NCBI GenBank assembly: GCA_029946125.1
Contig: JAQSDX010000014.1
Location: forward strand, 1 to 64,000
Length of the DNA: 64,000 nucleotides
Direction of reading: 5' to 3'
DNA from: Candidatus Methylobacter titanis
Lineage (GTDB): Bacteria; Pseudomonadota; Gammaproteobacteria; Methylococcales; Methylomonadaceae
Shown here: piece by piece, positions 37,411 to 47,346 of the stretch
How the letters are laid out: the number at the start of each line of letters is the position of its first letter
Position numbering within the stretch: position 1 is the first letter of the stretch
Notes under the pieces: generated by a model
What the model was told of the DNA's origin: nothing
The model's input: the letters and a program-made list of their open reading frames with translations, nothing else
Databases searched by the model: none
Position numbers and translations under genes: made by a program

Positions 37411-38180
37411 TGGAAACTAGGGAACTGGCTTTTGAGGAATTCGGCAATCCTGATAATAGCCCTCTGATTATTCTGCATGGTTTTTTTGCCTCCTCGCGTA
37501 ACTGGCGGCAGGTAGCCCAAAAATTATCTGCCCGGTTTCATGTGTATGTGCCGGACATGCGGAATCATGGCGCATCGCCGCATCATCCATTGATGGATTA
37601 TCCTTCGATGACTGCTGATTTGTTGCAATTTATGGATCGGTGGGGTTTGGAAACAGCCAGCTTGCTGGGGCACAGCATGGGCGGTAAGGTAGCCATGTGG
37701 TTTGCGCTGACCTCTCCAGACAGGCTGGCTAAGCTGATTGTTGCGGATATTGCGCCGGTCAGTTACAAACACAGTTTTGATCACACTGTCCTGGCGTTAA
37801 AAGCACTGCCGTTGGCTGAGCTTAGCAACCGGAAACAGGCCGAATCGCTGCTTGCGTCGCGCATACCCGAGCTGAGTTATCGCCAGTTTCTGCTACAAAA
37901 TCTTATTCTAAAAGACGGCAAATATTGCTGGCGGCTTGATCTGGATATTTTTCAGCGGATGGCGCCCAATATTGCCGCCTTTCCGAATGCCGATCATTTA
38001 GCCCCATTTACCGGCAAGGCTTTGTTTATCGCAGGAGGCGATTCAGACTTTGTTAAGCCTGAGGATATAAACTCATTATTTCCGGAGGCGGCTTTCGGCA
38101 CCATAGCCGACGCCGGACATTGGCTGCATGTACAACAACCGGATGTTTTTACAGCATGGGTTAAAAATTTTTTAGCGTAA
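37410..38180 (+). CDS. ybfF: Alpha/beta hydrolase, YbfF-type esterase
   Basis: A 256-residue serine esterase. HGFFASSRNW gives the oxyanion-hole region, GHSMGG the nucleophile Ser89, GGDSDF the Asp and DAGHWLH the His. PDMRNHGASPH is typical of YbfF, which cleaves short acyl esters and acyl-CoA. ATG 37410 overlaps the DUF445 stop; the longer upstream frame overlaps that gene and is not used. Confidence 0.87.
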   Translation: METRELAFEEFGNPDNSPLIILHGFFASSRNWRQVAQKLSARFHVYVPDMRNHGASPHHPLMDYPSMTADLLQFMDRWGLETASLLGHSMGGKVAMWFALTSPDRLAKLIVADIAPVSYKHSFDHTVLALKALPLAELSNRKQAESLLASRIPELSYRQFLLQNLILKDGKYCWRLDLDIFQRMAPNIAAFPNADHLAPFTGKALFIAGGDSDFVKPEDINSLFPEAAFGTIADAGHWLHVQQPDVFTAWVKNFLA

Positions 38181-38323
38181 AATAAAAACATAGGGGGGAT
38201 TTTGCCTAAAGTACCTACTGTCGGCAGTCGCCCTTATAATCGCTCCTTTTGAGGAGCAGGGATGATCAAATGCTGAGCCTAGCATCTGATTTTTAATGAT
38301 CTGTATTGTCGAGAATGTCTTAA

Positions 38324-39205
38324 ATGAATCAAAAAATAAGAAAAGCAGTTTTTCCGGTTGCGGGTCTCGGAACCCGCTTTTTACCCGCTACCAAAGCGAG
38401 TCCTAAGGAAATGTTGCCGGTTGTGGACAAGCCATTGATCCAGTATTGCGTTGAAGAGGCAGTAGCGGCTGGAATCGATACGATTATATTTATAACCGGC
38501 CGAACCAAAAACGTGATCATGGATCATTTCGATAAAGCCTACGAGTTGGAAAATGAACTGACTACCCGTGGCAAGACCGAAATATTGAAAATGGTTCAGG
38601 AGATGATGCCGCCGAATGTGTCATTCGTGTTTATTCGTCAACCAGAGGCATTAGGACTGGGTCATGCTGTGCTTTGTGCCAAGTCTGTCGTTGGTGATGA
38701 GCCGTTTGCCGTTATCTTGGCTGATGACTTGATCGCTAATCGTAACGGCGATGGCTGCATGAGCCAAATGGTCGAACAATACAATAAACATCAGTGCAGC
38801 ATATTAGGCGTAGAACGGGTAAATCCTCGGGAAACCGACAAATACGGCATAGTCAAAACCAAGGAAGTATCGCCAGCGGTAGGCCAAGTTGAAACGATTA
38901 TTGAGAAACCTGCGCCAGAACATGCACCGTCAAATCTAGGGGTCGTCGGTCGCTATATTTTAACACCGGCAATTTTCGATAAAATTGAACACACCCAGCG
39001 CGGTGCCGGTGGCGAAATTCAGTTGACCGATGCTATCGCTGCCTTGATGAGCGATGAACAGGTGTTGGCCTATGAGTTTGAAGGCAAACGCTATGATTGC
39101 GGATCAAAACTCGGTTATTTGCAGGCAACTGTTGAATTCGGTTTGATGCATGAAGAGTTAAAGGGCGATTTTCTGGATTATTTAAAGAATCTGGCTCTCG
39201 ATTAA
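38324..39205 (+). CDS. galU: UTP-glucose-1-phosphate uridylyltransferase
   Basis: Makes UDP-glucose for polysaccharides and glycolipids. 293 residues. Nucleotide-binding GLGTRFLPATKASPKEMLP (about 14-32), DKPLIQYCVEEA, and LADDLI near 126. Family length and order are intact. It stands 143 bp after the esterase gene, so it has its own promoter, and is convergent with the ATP-grasp-like gene, the stops being only a base apart. Confidence 0.96.
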   Translation: MNQKIRKAVFPVAGLGTRFLPATKASPKEMLPVVDKPLIQYCVEEAVAAGIDTIIFITGRTKNVIMDHFDKAYELENELTTRGKTEILKMVQEMMPPNVSFVFIRQPEALGLGHAVLCAKSVVGDEPFAVILADDLIANRNGDGCMSQMVEQYNKHQCSILGVERVNPRETDKYGIVKTKEVSPAVGQVETIIEKPAPEHAPSNLGVVGRYILTPAIFDKIEHTQRGAGGEIQLTDAIAALMSDEQVLAYEFEGKRYDCGSKLGYLQATVEFGLMHEELKGDFLDYLKNLALD

Positions 39206-39206
39206 G

Positions 39207-40544
39207 TCATGTGGACGAGAGCGGCAAGGGCGAATTCATTCGCCCTTGCCGCTCCTCGGTACTCACCATAACTTGAGCAAAACCGCCGCCAGGCGTGCGG
39301 AAGTTAGTGGTTTGCCCTTGGTACAAACGGGCGCTGGTTAATTGCACCTGTCCCTGGTAGACATACTGCCGTAAATCCAGTTTAAGATCGATAATTTTAT
39401 TGTCCACTTTCATGTGTTGTTCGGTTGGTTGTACCAGCGATTGTGCGACATAATTTCCCTGTAGAATCTCCCCGAACACCCGTTTGGTCAGTTTATCGCC
39501 TCGATATGCGGCTTTGCTGCCGTAGCCTTTGGCCGGTTTAAAAAACAGCTGTTTGCGTGCGGCCCATAAAATCTCAGCATCTTCCTTATGTACGCAAACC
39601 GTGTGGGCAATGCCTTCAAGCAGCAGGGTTCTGATTTCTGCGCTAACCTCCATATCCCGTAATGTGGTTTCATCCGTCAATATCGCCAGATTTCTTTTAT
39701 CTGCGTATAGCGCATGAGCTCTTGGATGGGGCGTGACGACGACTGCTTCAGCCAGATAGGCATCGCGCAATGGTTTTAATGTATCCATTTCCAATCCGAA
39801 GTCGGTCAAGCGGTTGTAAACAAGATCAATCGGCAGTTCCTCGTGCATCAGTGTTCCGTTGCGATAATCAAGTTCGGCAGGATCACAAATAACGGTCTTA
39901 ATAGGGTGTTGTTCAAACAGTTTTTTAAACAATAAAAATTCCGGCAGCATGAATTGCCCTTGCGGATTTTCATCGATGATAGCGATTGAATGTAAGGGTT
40001 GAAGGCCGCGTTCAGCTTGCCACTCTTCAACAAACATCGCCATAAACACCTGTTCCAGATCTGGGTGCATGGCCGCATTTATTTCAGTCGAAGCACAGCA
40101 AGCTATTTGTGCACGAGCCAGAATGGCATTAACCAAAGCGCCTCCGGCATTAGAATTTATTTCAATTAGTTGCGGACCTTTAGGGCTTAGGTGAAAGTCA
40201 TAGCCGAAAAAAACGCCGTGCGCTTTTGGCATAAATTGTGCCGTGTCGGGTGCATAAGTCAGAACACGTTGTTGATAAGCGGGCATCGCAATGACGCTTT
40301 CTATCGCGGCAATAATGTCGCGTTGCTTACTTATACTGGCCTCGTCGACAAAAACGATAGCTTCGGCGAATAGGTGAGGGCGCTCTTCAATGAGCATCCG
40401 GTACAGTAAATCGTCATCCAGTTGTTGCGATAATGCCTTGCGCATGGCCTCCCGGTCGAGTGAAACATAACGGCATTCGGCGTTGGCTTGTTCGGTCAAT
40501 TGAATGGATTCATTGTTGGCGGCCGCTTTGGGAAATAAGGTCAT
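39207..40544 (-). CDS. ATP-grasp-like protein of unknown function
   Basis: A 445-residue cytoplasmic protein. LIEINSNAGGALVN (about 145-158), PHPRAHALYADKRNLAIL and FFKPAKGYGSKAAYRGDKL look like the Mg/ATP-binding elements of an ATP-grasp ligase in a permuted order, as in glutathionylspermidine-synthase-like proteins. The reaction is not known. The last about 14 residues (RQGRMNSPLPLSST) are translated from a 36-bp palindrome, so the original C-terminus was probably replaced or extended. Convergent with galU; stands alone. A single-gene unit with about 88 bp to the next gene. Confidence 0.65.
   Translation of the reverse strand: MTLFPKAAANNESIQLTEQANAECRYVSLDREAMRKALSQQLDDDLLYRMLIEERPHLFAEAIVFVDEASISKQRDIIAAIESVIAMPAYQQRVLTYAPDTAQFMPKAHGVFFGYDFHLSPKGPQLIEINSNAGGALVNAILARAQIACCASTEINAAMHPDLEQVFMAMFVEEWQAERGLQPLHSIAIIDENPQGQFMLPEFLLFKKLFEQHPIKTVICDPAELDYRNGTLMHEELPIDLVYNRLTDFGLEMDTLKPLRDAYLAEAVVVTPHPRAHALYADKRNLAILTDETTLRDMEVSAEIRTLLLEGIAHTVCVHKEDAEILWAARKQLFFKPAKGYGSKAAYRGDKLTKRVFGEILQGNYVAQSLVQPTEQHMKVDNKIIDLKLDLRQYVYQGQVQLTSARLYQGQTTNFRTPGGGFAQVMVSTEERQGRMNSPLPLSST
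39219..39254. repeat. 16-bp-arm palindrome forming a C-terminus and bidirectional terminator
   Basis: GAGCGGCAAGGGCGAA, loop TTCA, and the exact reverse complement. It sits between convergent galU and the ATP-grasp-like gene, but inside the reading frame of the latter. The core GGGCGAATTCATTCGCCC is the same as in the TGTAGGGGCGAATTCAT element at 26756. It could end both transcripts. Confidence 0.8.
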
Positions 40545-40631
40545 GCAAATTTTAGCTGTCGATTGTCTAGGTCGCTGCTGGATTAGCCGATAGATTATTA
40601 CAGAAAAATCCTGATTTGTAGAGTCTTAGAC

Positions 40632-41957
40632 TCAGGGGATCAACAAGCGGTTAATCTGTTCAAGGTCATCTTGACCAAGGCCGCTGGCCGCTTGTTTTAA
40701 CTTGATGCTGTTAATCAGGTAATCATAACGGCTACGTGAAAAATCCCGTTTTGCCCGGTATAAATTTCTTTGTTCGTTCAGCACATCGACCATGGTTCGG
40801 GTGCCTACGCCAAAGCCTGCTTCGCTCGCCTCCAAGGCGCTGGTCGCCGATATCACCGCAGCTTTTAGGGCGGTTACGCGGCTGATGGTGGAGATGACGC
40901 CGCGATAAGCGTCTTTTACCTGACGTTTTACCGAGCGTTTTTTTCTGGATAAATCCTCTTTGGCGGCTTGGTATTCATAGGCGGCCTGACGGGTGCGTGA
41001 ATTTACCGCGCCGCCTTCAAACAGCGGCACATTCAGTTGCATACCGACACTCTGGGTATCGCCCCGAAAACCGAAGCTGCTGGTGTTGTCGGACGCCCCG
41101 TAAGAGGCGATCAAATCCAGGCGGGGCAGGTGGCCGTTGCGTTGCAGGTCTATGGCTTTACGCGATACTTCGGCCTGATTAAATGCCGAAATGATGCTGA
41201 AATTGTTGAGTTCGGCTAAATCGCTCCACGCCGAAATGTCCGCCGGTTCAGGCTTGAGTAAAGGCAGCTGTTCACCCAGCGCATTCAGCGAAACATCATT
41301 TTCACCGATGATTTCTGTTAACGCCTCTTTCTGGTTATCCAGATTATTGGCTGCGTCAATTTCGTTGGCATTGGCCTGGTCGAAACCTGCCTGTGCTTCG
41401 TTAACGTCGGTTATTGCAATAATGCCCACATCAAAACGTTGCTTGGCCTGTTCCAGTTGCCGGGCGATAGCCTGTTTTTCTGCCGAGGAAAATGCTAAAT
41501 TATTCTGGGCATACAGCACATTAAAATAGGCTTCGGTTGTTGTCACCATCAGGTTTTGTAATTCGGATAAGTAAGTGGCTTCAGCCAGGGCGATTTGATT
41601 GTCGGACTGGCTTAATTGTATCCAGTGATCCCAGTGGAACAGGGGTTGGGTTAAGTTGATATTAAAGCTGTTATTCCAGTATTCCTGATAAGCATCAGGA
41701 CCTCTGAACCCCCCGGTTTTTTTATTATGCAGCTGTTCTTTACTGCTGGCTCCGGTAGCCGAGATGTTGGGCAGGAACCGTGCAATACTTTGATCTTTCG
41801 ATTCACCTGTCGCCGATTGTTGGGCTTGAGCCTGTTTCAAAATAGGCGCATTTTGAAAAGCCAGCTCAAAAGTTTCAGATAAATTTTGTGCATGCAGCGG
41901 TGAAATCCCCGTTAACAAGCTGGCAATAATGGCGAATAGTTTTACTTGTGTTTTCAT
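40632..41957 (-). CDS. TolC-family outer-membrane channel protein
   Basis: A 441-residue exported protein (signal about 1-23, ending PLHA). Two OEP repeats of long heptad-rich helices separated by short beta hairpins; NLTQPLFHWDHWIQLSQ and LNVPLFEGGAVNSRTRQA are the classic OEP strand-helix junctions. It would form the trimeric outer duct of a type I secretion or efflux system. No adaptor or transporter gene is adjacent. ATG 41957 chosen over an upstream TTG. Distinct from the lipoprotein OprM-type channel at the right end. Confidence 0.9.
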   Translation of the reverse strand: MKTQVKLFAIIASLLTGISPLHAQNLSETFELAFQNAPILKQAQAQQSATGESKDQSIARFLPNISATGASSKEQLHNKKTGGFRGPDAYQEYWNNSFNINLTQPLFHWDHWIQLSQSDNQIALAEATYLSELQNLMVTTTEAYFNVLYAQNNLAFSSAEKQAIARQLEQAKQRFDVGIIAITDVNEAQAGFDQANANEIDAANNLDNQKEALTEIIGENDVSLNALGEQLPLLKPEPADISAWSDLAELNNFSIISAFNQAEVSRKAIDLQRNGHLPRLDLIASYGASDNTSSFGFRGDTQSVGMQLNVPLFEGGAVNSRTRQAAYEYQAAKEDLSRKKRSVKRQVKDAYRGVISTISRVTALKAAVISATSALEASEAGFGVGTRTMVDVLNEQRNLYRAKRDFSRSRYDYLINSIKLKQAASGLGQDDLEQINRLLIP

Positions 41958-42051
41958 GGGTAGGATCAATAGATCATTTTAAGTGCCGGGTTCAATTAAG
42001 CGCCTGTTTTTTGATTAAAACCACTTAATTTAAATGCGTTCAAAAATTTTA

Positions 42052-43755
42052 TTATGCATTATCATCAAATAGTTTTTTTCCGGCTAGTTGATGAGTCGCT
42101 TGCTTGTTTTGAGAGCCGTTGTGAGCGACCATGTGCCCCGTTGTTAAACCCGATTCTTCAAGTTGGTTTTTTAGGTAATCCAGGTTGTGCTTGATTAGCT
42201 GAGTCGTTTGAGTCTGCTGGCTGTTGAAATAGGTATTGATAACATCGTTCTGGTAGGAAACCCTGCAATGGATCGTACCCAGTTCCGGCGGTGTAATCGT
42301 GATATTAACCGACCAGTCGCTGCTGCCGGATGGTTGTTTGTTGTCTTTGTCCTGCTGTATTTCAATCTTAACCGTTTCCGCCTGTTGCCGGTCAATAAAG
42401 GGGATGTCGATAAGCCATAGCTGCTTTGGGTTATCTTCCTTGGGCAGGGACATTAGTTGATCCAGTACCAGCTTGGCAACGGTATTTTCAGTTTTATTTT
42501 GCAGGTTTTTGAGCAGGTCAAGATCGGCTTGATTTATTTGTTGTGCAGCTTGGCTTGTAAGTTCCTGCTTTAAAGCCTGAATAAATTTAAGCAAATTGGC
42601 TTTAAAATCCTCATTACCTAAAGCTTCTGCTTTGGGTGCATCTGCGATATTTAGCTTTAAAGTTAATAACTCGGCTTCAGAAAGCTGTTTTGCAGTAGTG
42701 GCTGATGGACTATTCAGTAAAGGCTCTTTTTGGGTCAGATTTTGTAATATTTCAGCGGCAATGCGTTGCAATGATTGAGGCACAGTTTCATTTTTTATCA
42801 ACTGGGGCAGCTCTTTAATCAGTTCAGCCTGAGCCATCGCTGGCGGCAGCTTGGCCTCAAGAAACAATCCTGAATTGGCAATGGCTTGTTTTAGGCCTTG
42901 GCTAGTGATCAGCTGTTCTTTTGGCGGCAGGTTCTGAATTATTTTTGCGGCTATATCCTTTAGAACTTTAGGAACGCTTTCGTTGTTCATCAGTTTCGGT
43001 AAACCCTTTATTAACTGATTTAAAAAGAGAGGGCTAGCTTCATGTCGAGGCAGAAACTGCTTTATAAATTCGGCTATTTTTGCTTCAGGGATAGCATTGT
43101 AAGCTGAAATAACTTTAAATTCAGCTGTGGTTCCTGCTTTGAGCATCTCCAGATTCAGGTTTTGTCCGATTTTTAAATTCTGCGGTGCATGGGTCAGTTG
43201 AGCGCGGTCAATAGTGATAAGGCCGACTTGTTTATTGCCCATATCCGTTATTGATGGGGTAAAAATCTGTAGCTGGATTTTATTGCCGGTGATGCCGATT
43301 ATTTTTGCGTCTAACGGCTGTTTTTCCGGCGATGACAAGGTTGCACTGTCTTGTTTTTCAGCGGCAGTCGGTCGCACCGGTTCCCTACCGCTTGCGACAC
43401 TCCCACCATCCCTGGCAGTCGGTCGCACCGGTTCCTGACCGCTTGCGATGATTAATTTTAGGCGCAATTCAGCTAATTCGGGTGATGAATTGAGGATTTT
43501 AAACTCCACGACCGGGATGGTTTGAATCACCTGAATTTTTAAATTCTGACCAGGGTTTGTCGTAATCGGCTGGTTGCTTTGTACGGTAATGTCCTTGTTA
43601 TCCACCGCTAAGGTAATGACGTTTTTTGCCGCCTGAATATCCGCACTGATGACTTTTGCGTCAAGCTTTTGCCCGACTTTAAGGTTTAAGGTGTTTTCCA
43701 GCGGCCTGTTCGCTCCGAATAGGGCTTTAGGGTTTATTGGCGAGTTAATATCCAT
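42052..43755 (-). CDS. fliK: FliK-like hook-length control protein with in-frame repeats
   Basis: A 567-residue protein whose C-terminal about 120 residues (WSVNITITPPELGTIHCRVSYQ and following) match the FliK C-terminal domain that switches flagellar export from hook to filament. The N-terminal two thirds is low-complexity, rich in Lys, Gln, Leu and Pro, as usual for the ruler. Near residues 103-130 the chain contains SGQEPVRPTARDGGSV then ASGREPVRPTA, encoded by 1.7 copies of the same palindromic element found in hisC. No other flagellar genes are in the window. It is 11 bp behind the HDOD gene. Confidence 0.75.
   Translation of the reverse strand: MDINSPINPKALFGANRPLENTLNLKVGQKLDAKVISADIQAAKNVITLAVDNKDITVQSNQPITTNPGQNLKIQVIQTIPVVEFKILNSSPELAELRLKLIIASGQEPVRPTARDGGSVASGREPVRPTAAEKQDSATLSSPEKQPLDAKIIGITGNKIQLQIFTPSITDMGNKQVGLITIDRAQLTHAPQNLKIGQNLNLEMLKAGTTAEFKVISAYNAIPEAKIAEFIKQFLPRHEASPLFLNQLIKGLPKLMNNESVPKVLKDIAAKIIQNLPPKEQLITSQGLKQAIANSGLFLEAKLPPAMAQAELIKELPQLIKNETVPQSLQRIAAEILQNLTQKEPLLNSPSATTAKQLSEAELLTLKLNIADAPKAEALGNEDFKANLLKFIQALKQELTSQAAQQINQADLDLLKNLQNKTENTVAKLVLDQLMSLPKEDNPKQLWLIDIPFIDRQQAETVKIEIQQDKDNKQPSGSSDWSVNITITPPELGTIHCRVSYQNDVINTYFNSQQTQTTQLIKHNLDYLKNQLEESGLTTGHMVAHNGSQNKQATHQLAGKKLFDDNA
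43363..43449 (-). repeat. In-frame palindromic element, tandem 1.7 copies
   Basis: GGCAGTCGGTCGCACCGGTT begins both units, at 43363 and 43414, giving a 51-bp period (17 codons) that preserves frame. On the minus strand the unit carries GTCGCAAGCGGT..GGAACCGGTGCGAC, an imperfect palindrome, and matches the hisC copy at 38 of 43 positions. Confidence 0.85.
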
Positions 43756-43766
43756 TCAGCACTATC

Positions 43767-44705
43767 TTAAGCCAACATGTGCCAAATATGCTCGATTTCA
43801 TCTTTGGCAGTATCCAGTATATTAATGCTGTCGCTTGCATTTAAATGGCTGGCCAGTTTTTTATAAGCGGGCAGGTCATCAATTTTAGGTATCTTTTTCA
43901 CCCCAACTTTGCCGATAAAACTGTGTAACTGCGAGATCATGACGATGTCTGCATAATTGCTTGGATTTTTGTCATGACGAAACCAGTTTTCGGCATTAAT
44001 CACCACATCTTCAAAATCATCAGGAAAATCCCACTGGCGGATAATTTGTATGCCAATGTCTGCGCGTAGCTGTCTTACTGTGTCTACCAGGTCTCTCGGA
44101 TTGGCAATAATATCGGGATGATTGTCGGCATAAGTCAAAATGGGCACGATACCAATATCATGAATCAGCCCGGCCAGCATGGCTCGATCCGGATCGAAGC
44201 CCGGAATTTTATGGGCAAACACGGCGCTGATGGAGGCAATGTAACTACTGTGCAGCCATAATGCCGTCATTTTTTGACGAATAAGCGGAGACTTGGCGTT
44301 AAATACCGATTTCATCGCAACCGTAGTAATAATGTCTTGAGCTGTTTTTAATCCCAGTCGGGTCAGCGCTTCGGGGCAGCTTTCAATTTTTTTTCTCCCC
44401 CTATATAAAGGGCTGTTGGCAATTTGTATCAGTTTCGCGGTAATGGATGGATCAATTTGAACGATGCGTGCTATTGAAGAGACGCTGGATTTGTCGTCAT
44501 TAATAGCGCGGCGAATTTTAAAAGACACGTCCGGGATAGTGGGCAACACCAGATTGTTGGAGTGCATATGTCGATAACAGTCCATTAAAAGTTTATTTTT
44601 AGCTAAACTTGCTGCGGTATTGCTGTTGTTGTTATGGCTTGGGCTCATGTTGTGTTTATCATAATATTCAAACAAGCTCACAAAGTTTAGTTTAAAATCT
44701 CCCAT
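43767..44705 (-). CDS. HDOD-domain signalling protein
   Basis: A 312-residue protein built on an HDOD domain: LPTIPDVSFKIRRAINDD, the SITAKLIQIANSPLYRG helix and LIHDIGIVPIL around the degenerate HD motif. HDOD proteins lack phosphohydrolase activity and act in chemotaxis, motility or cyclic di-GMP regulation. It is next to the FliK-like gene, consistent with a motility role. ATG 44705 is used; the longer frame overlaps prmB. Divergent from prmB with only about 40 bp between starts. Confidence 0.85.
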   Translation of the reverse strand: MGDFKLNFVSLFEYYDKHNMSPSHNNNSNTAASLAKNKLLMDCYRHMHSNNLVLPTIPDVSFKIRRAINDDKSSVSSIARIVQIDPSITAKLIQIANSPLYRGRKKIESCPEALTRLGLKTAQDIITTVAMKSVFNAKSPLIRQKMTALWLHSSYIASISAVFAHKIPGFDPDRAMLAGLIHDIGIVPILTYADNHPDIIANPRDLVDTVRQLRADIGIQIIRQWDFPDDFEDVVINAENWFRHDKNPSNYADIVMISQLHSFIGKVGVKKIPKIDDLPAYKKLASHLNASDSINILDTAKDEIEHIWHMLA

Positions 44706-44745
44706 TACGTCGAACCGTATTGACGCTATCTTACTTTGTCCAGCA

Positions 44746-45675
44746 ATGAAAACAACACCGTCTGAAGCTTTAACCACCTTATCAACTATTCGCGATTATA
44801 TCCGCTGGGCCGCCAGCCGTTTTACCGAGGCCGAAGTGAGTTTCGGTCATGGTACGACAACGGCGCTGGATGAAGCCGCGGCACTGGTTTTACACACTAT
44901 TCATCAGCCTTATAATCTGGCCGATACGTATCTGCAAAGCGTGTTAACGCTCAGTGAGCGCCAGGCTGTGATCGATATAATCGACCGGCGTATCAACGAA
45001 CGTATACCGGCCGCTTATTTAACCCATGAAGCTATTTTTTCGGGGCTGTCGTTTTATGTGGATCAACGGGTACTGGTGCCCAGATCGCCGATTGCCGAAT
45101 TAATCGAACAGCGATTTTCGCCCTGGGTCGAGGAAGACCAGGTGGTGCGCATTCTGGATTTGTGTACCGGCAGCGGCTGTATCGCGATAGCCTGCGCTTA
45201 TGCATTTGCTGACGCTTATGTCGATGCAGTGGATTTGTCGGCCGATGCGCTGGCCGTCGCCGAACTGAATGTTGCCAAACACCAGCTGGTCGATGTGGTG
45301 ACTCTTTATCAGTCTGATTTATTTAAAGAACTGCCGGATACTCGTTATGACATTATCGTCAGTAATCCGCCTTACGTATCCCTTGAAGAATGGGAGCAAT
45401 TACCCGTAGAGTTTCGCGCCGAGCCCGATATGGGCTTTAAAGGTGGGCATTCGGGACTGGATATTGTGTTGCGCATTCTGGTCGAAGCCGGGCAGTATCT
45501 GACAGAGCAGGGTATTTTGATTGTGGAAGTAGGCAGCAGTGCTGAAACCTTGCAAAATGCTTTTCCCGACGTGCCTTTTTTCTGGCTGAATTTTGAACGC
45601 GGCGGTGATGGCGTATTTTTGCTGACGGCTGAACAGCTTAGTCAATATAACGAATTATTTTTAACGGCTTTATAA
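44746..45675 (+). CDS. prmB: Ribosomal protein uL3 glutamine methyltransferase
   Basis: SAM-dependent N5-methylation of a glutamine in ribosomal protein L3. 309 residues. SAM motif [13 protein letters not shown] (about 138-150) and the catalytic NPPY near residue 207 ([11 protein letters not shown]). The N-terminal helical domain and the [10 protein letters not shown] segment separate PrmB from PrmC. Two bases after the stop begins aroC. Confidence 0.94.
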   Translation: MKTTPSEALTTLSTIRDYIRWAASRFTEAEVSFGHGTTTALDEAAALVLHTIHQPYNLADTYLQSVLTLSERQAVIDIIDRRINERIPAAYLTHEAIFSGLSFYVDQRVLVPRSPIAELIEQRFSPWVEEDQVVRILDLCTGSGCIAIACAYAFADAYVDAVDLSADALAVAELNVAKHQLVDVVTLYQSDLFKELPDTRYDIIVSNPPYVSLEEWEQLPVEFRAEPDMGFKGGHSGLDIVLRILVEAGQYLTEQGILIVEVGSSAETLQNAFPDVPFFWLNFERGGDGVFLLTAEQLSQYNELFLTAL

Positions 45676-45677
45676 CC

Positions 45678-46766
45678 ATGTCTGGAAACTCAATAGGAAA
45701 ATTATTTACCGTGACCTCGTTTGGTGAGAGTCATGGTCCTGCAATTGGCTGCATCGTTGATGGCTGCCCCCCGGGCATGGCCTTGACCGAAGCCGATTTG
45801 CAAGCAGACCTGGATCGCAGGAAGCCCGGAACGTCGAGACACACCACCCAGCGGCGCGAAGCCGATGAAGTGAAAATTCTGTCCGGCGTGTTTGAAGGCA
45901 AAACTACCGGTACGCCGATAGCCCTGCAAATCGAAAATACCGATCAACGCTCCAAAGATTATTCCAATATCGCAGAAACGTTCAGACCCGGCCATGCGGA
46001 TTATACCTATCAGCACAAATACGGGTTCAGGGATTATCGGGGAGGAGGGCGCTCATCGGCGCGTGAAACGGCCATGCGTGTGGCGGCGGGCGGTATTGCC
46101 AAGAAATACCTGAGAGAACAGCACGGTATAGAAATACGCGGTTATTTATCGCAACTGGGGCCGATAAAAATCGAAAAACTCGATTGGTCTGTTATCGACA
46201 GCAATCCTTTTTTCTGTCCCGATGTCGATAAAGTCGCAGCAATGGAAGCTTATATGGATGCCTTGCGTAAAGAAGGCGAATCTATCGGCGCCAAAATAGA
46301 AGTGGTCGCAACCAACGTCCCGCCGGGCTTGGGTGAGCCTATTTTCGATCGACTCGATGCCGATCTGGCTCATGCCTTGATGAGCATTAATGCGGTCAAA
46401 GGCGTGGAAATCGGCGACGGCTTTGCCTGTGTCGACAGTAAAGGCACGCAGTTTCGTGATGAAATTACCCCGGACGGTTTTTTAAGTAATCATGCCGGTG
46501 GCATTTTGGGCGGAATTTCCAGCGGCCAGCATGTAACTGCCAGTATTGCCTTAAAACCGACTTCCAGCTTGCGCTTGCCGGGTAGAAGCATCAATGTGCA
46601 CGGTGACGCTATTGAAGTCAGCACCAAAGGTCGCCACGATCCCTGCGTGGGCATAAGAGCAACCCCGATTGCCGAGGCAATGATGGCGATAGTGATTATG
46701 GATCATTTGTTGCGGCATCGGGCGCAAAACATCAACGTTCAATCGGGATTGCCTATTTTAAGATAG
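45678..46766 (+). CDS. aroC: Chorismate synthase
   Basis: Last shikimate-pathway enzyme; makes chorismate from EPSP using reduced FMN. 362 residues. Signatures [18 protein letters not shown] (about 14-31), [19 protein letters not shown] and [17 protein letters not shown] with the conserved His and Arg residues. Length is standard. It follows prmB by two bases, the gammaproteobacterial prmB-aroC pairing, and supplies the PheA/TyrA enzymes at 24-28 kb. Confidence 0.97.
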   Translation: MSGNSIGKLFTVTSFGESHGPAIGCIVDGCPPGMALTEADLQADLDRRKPGTSRHTTQRREADEVKILSGVFEGKTTGTPIALQIENTDQRSKDYSNIAETFRPGHADYTYQHKYGFRDYRGGGRSSARETAMRVAAGGIAKKYLREQHGIEIRGYLSQLGPIKIEKLDWSVIDSNPFFCPDVDKVAAMEAYMDALRKEGESIGAKIEVVATNVPPGLGEPIFDRLDADLAHALMSINAVKGVEIGDGFACVDSKGTQFRDEITPDGFLSNHAGGILGGISSGQHVTASIALKPTSSLRLPGRSINVHGDAIEVSTKGRHDPCVGIRATPIAEAMMAIVIMDHLLRHRAQNINVQSGLPILR

Positions 46767-46782
46767 GGAGGTTACTTCAGTT

Positions 46783-47268
46783 ATGTGGAAGAAGTTCATA
46801 CTCATAATAAGCTTGCTTGTATCGGTTACTTGTTATGGGTTTGAACCAAAAATCGACTATGTTTTGGTGAAGAAATCTGAAAAGAGAATGTATCTTCTTT
46901 CAGAAGGAAAACCGATAAAAGAATATAAAGTGGTATTCGGTCCTCACCCGCAAGGCCACAAGCAGAAAAAAGGTGACGAAAGAACACCAGAAGGAAAATA
47001 TATCCTCGATTATAAAAAAAAGAGTTCGTTTTATAAATCTATCCATATTTCCTACCCCAATGAAAAAGATAAGGCTAACGCTAGACATTTAGGGGTAAAC
47101 CCTGGCAGTGCAATCATGATTCATGGACAAAAAAATGGTTTAGGTTGGCGGTCATGGCTAAACCAACGCTTTAACTGGACGGATGGGTGCATTGCAGTTA
47201 CAAATAAAGAAATGGATGAAATTTGGAGATTGATCAAGGCTGGAACCCCCATTGAAATACAACCCTAA
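46783..47268 (+). CDS. L,D-transpeptidase (YkuD) family protein
   Basis: A 161-residue exported enzyme (signal about 1-19). YVLVKKSEKRMYLL opens the YkuD fold. The active-site pattern is IHGQKNG ... TDGCIAVTNKEMDEIW, with His about 111 and Cys136. It forms or swaps 3-3 peptide cross-links or attaches proteins to peptidoglycan. The class resembles small YafK/ErfK-like members without LysM. Base composition is richer in A/T than neighbours, a hint of different ancestry. GGGAGG upstream of the ATG. Confidence 0.85.
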   Translation: MWKKFILIISLLVSVTCYGFEPKIDYVLVKKSEKRMYLLSEGKPIKEYKVVFGPHPQGHKQKKGDERTPEGKYILDYKKKSSFYKSIHISYPNEKDKANARHLGVNPGSAIMIHGQKNGLGWRSWLNQRFNWTDGCIAVTNKEMDEIWRLIKAGTPIEIQP

Positions 47269-47346
47269 ATACCTCACAAACCAATTTAACTCCGACACAA
47301 GACGTTTTCTTTCTCTCGCACTACCAATTTACCTGTTAATTGAGTG

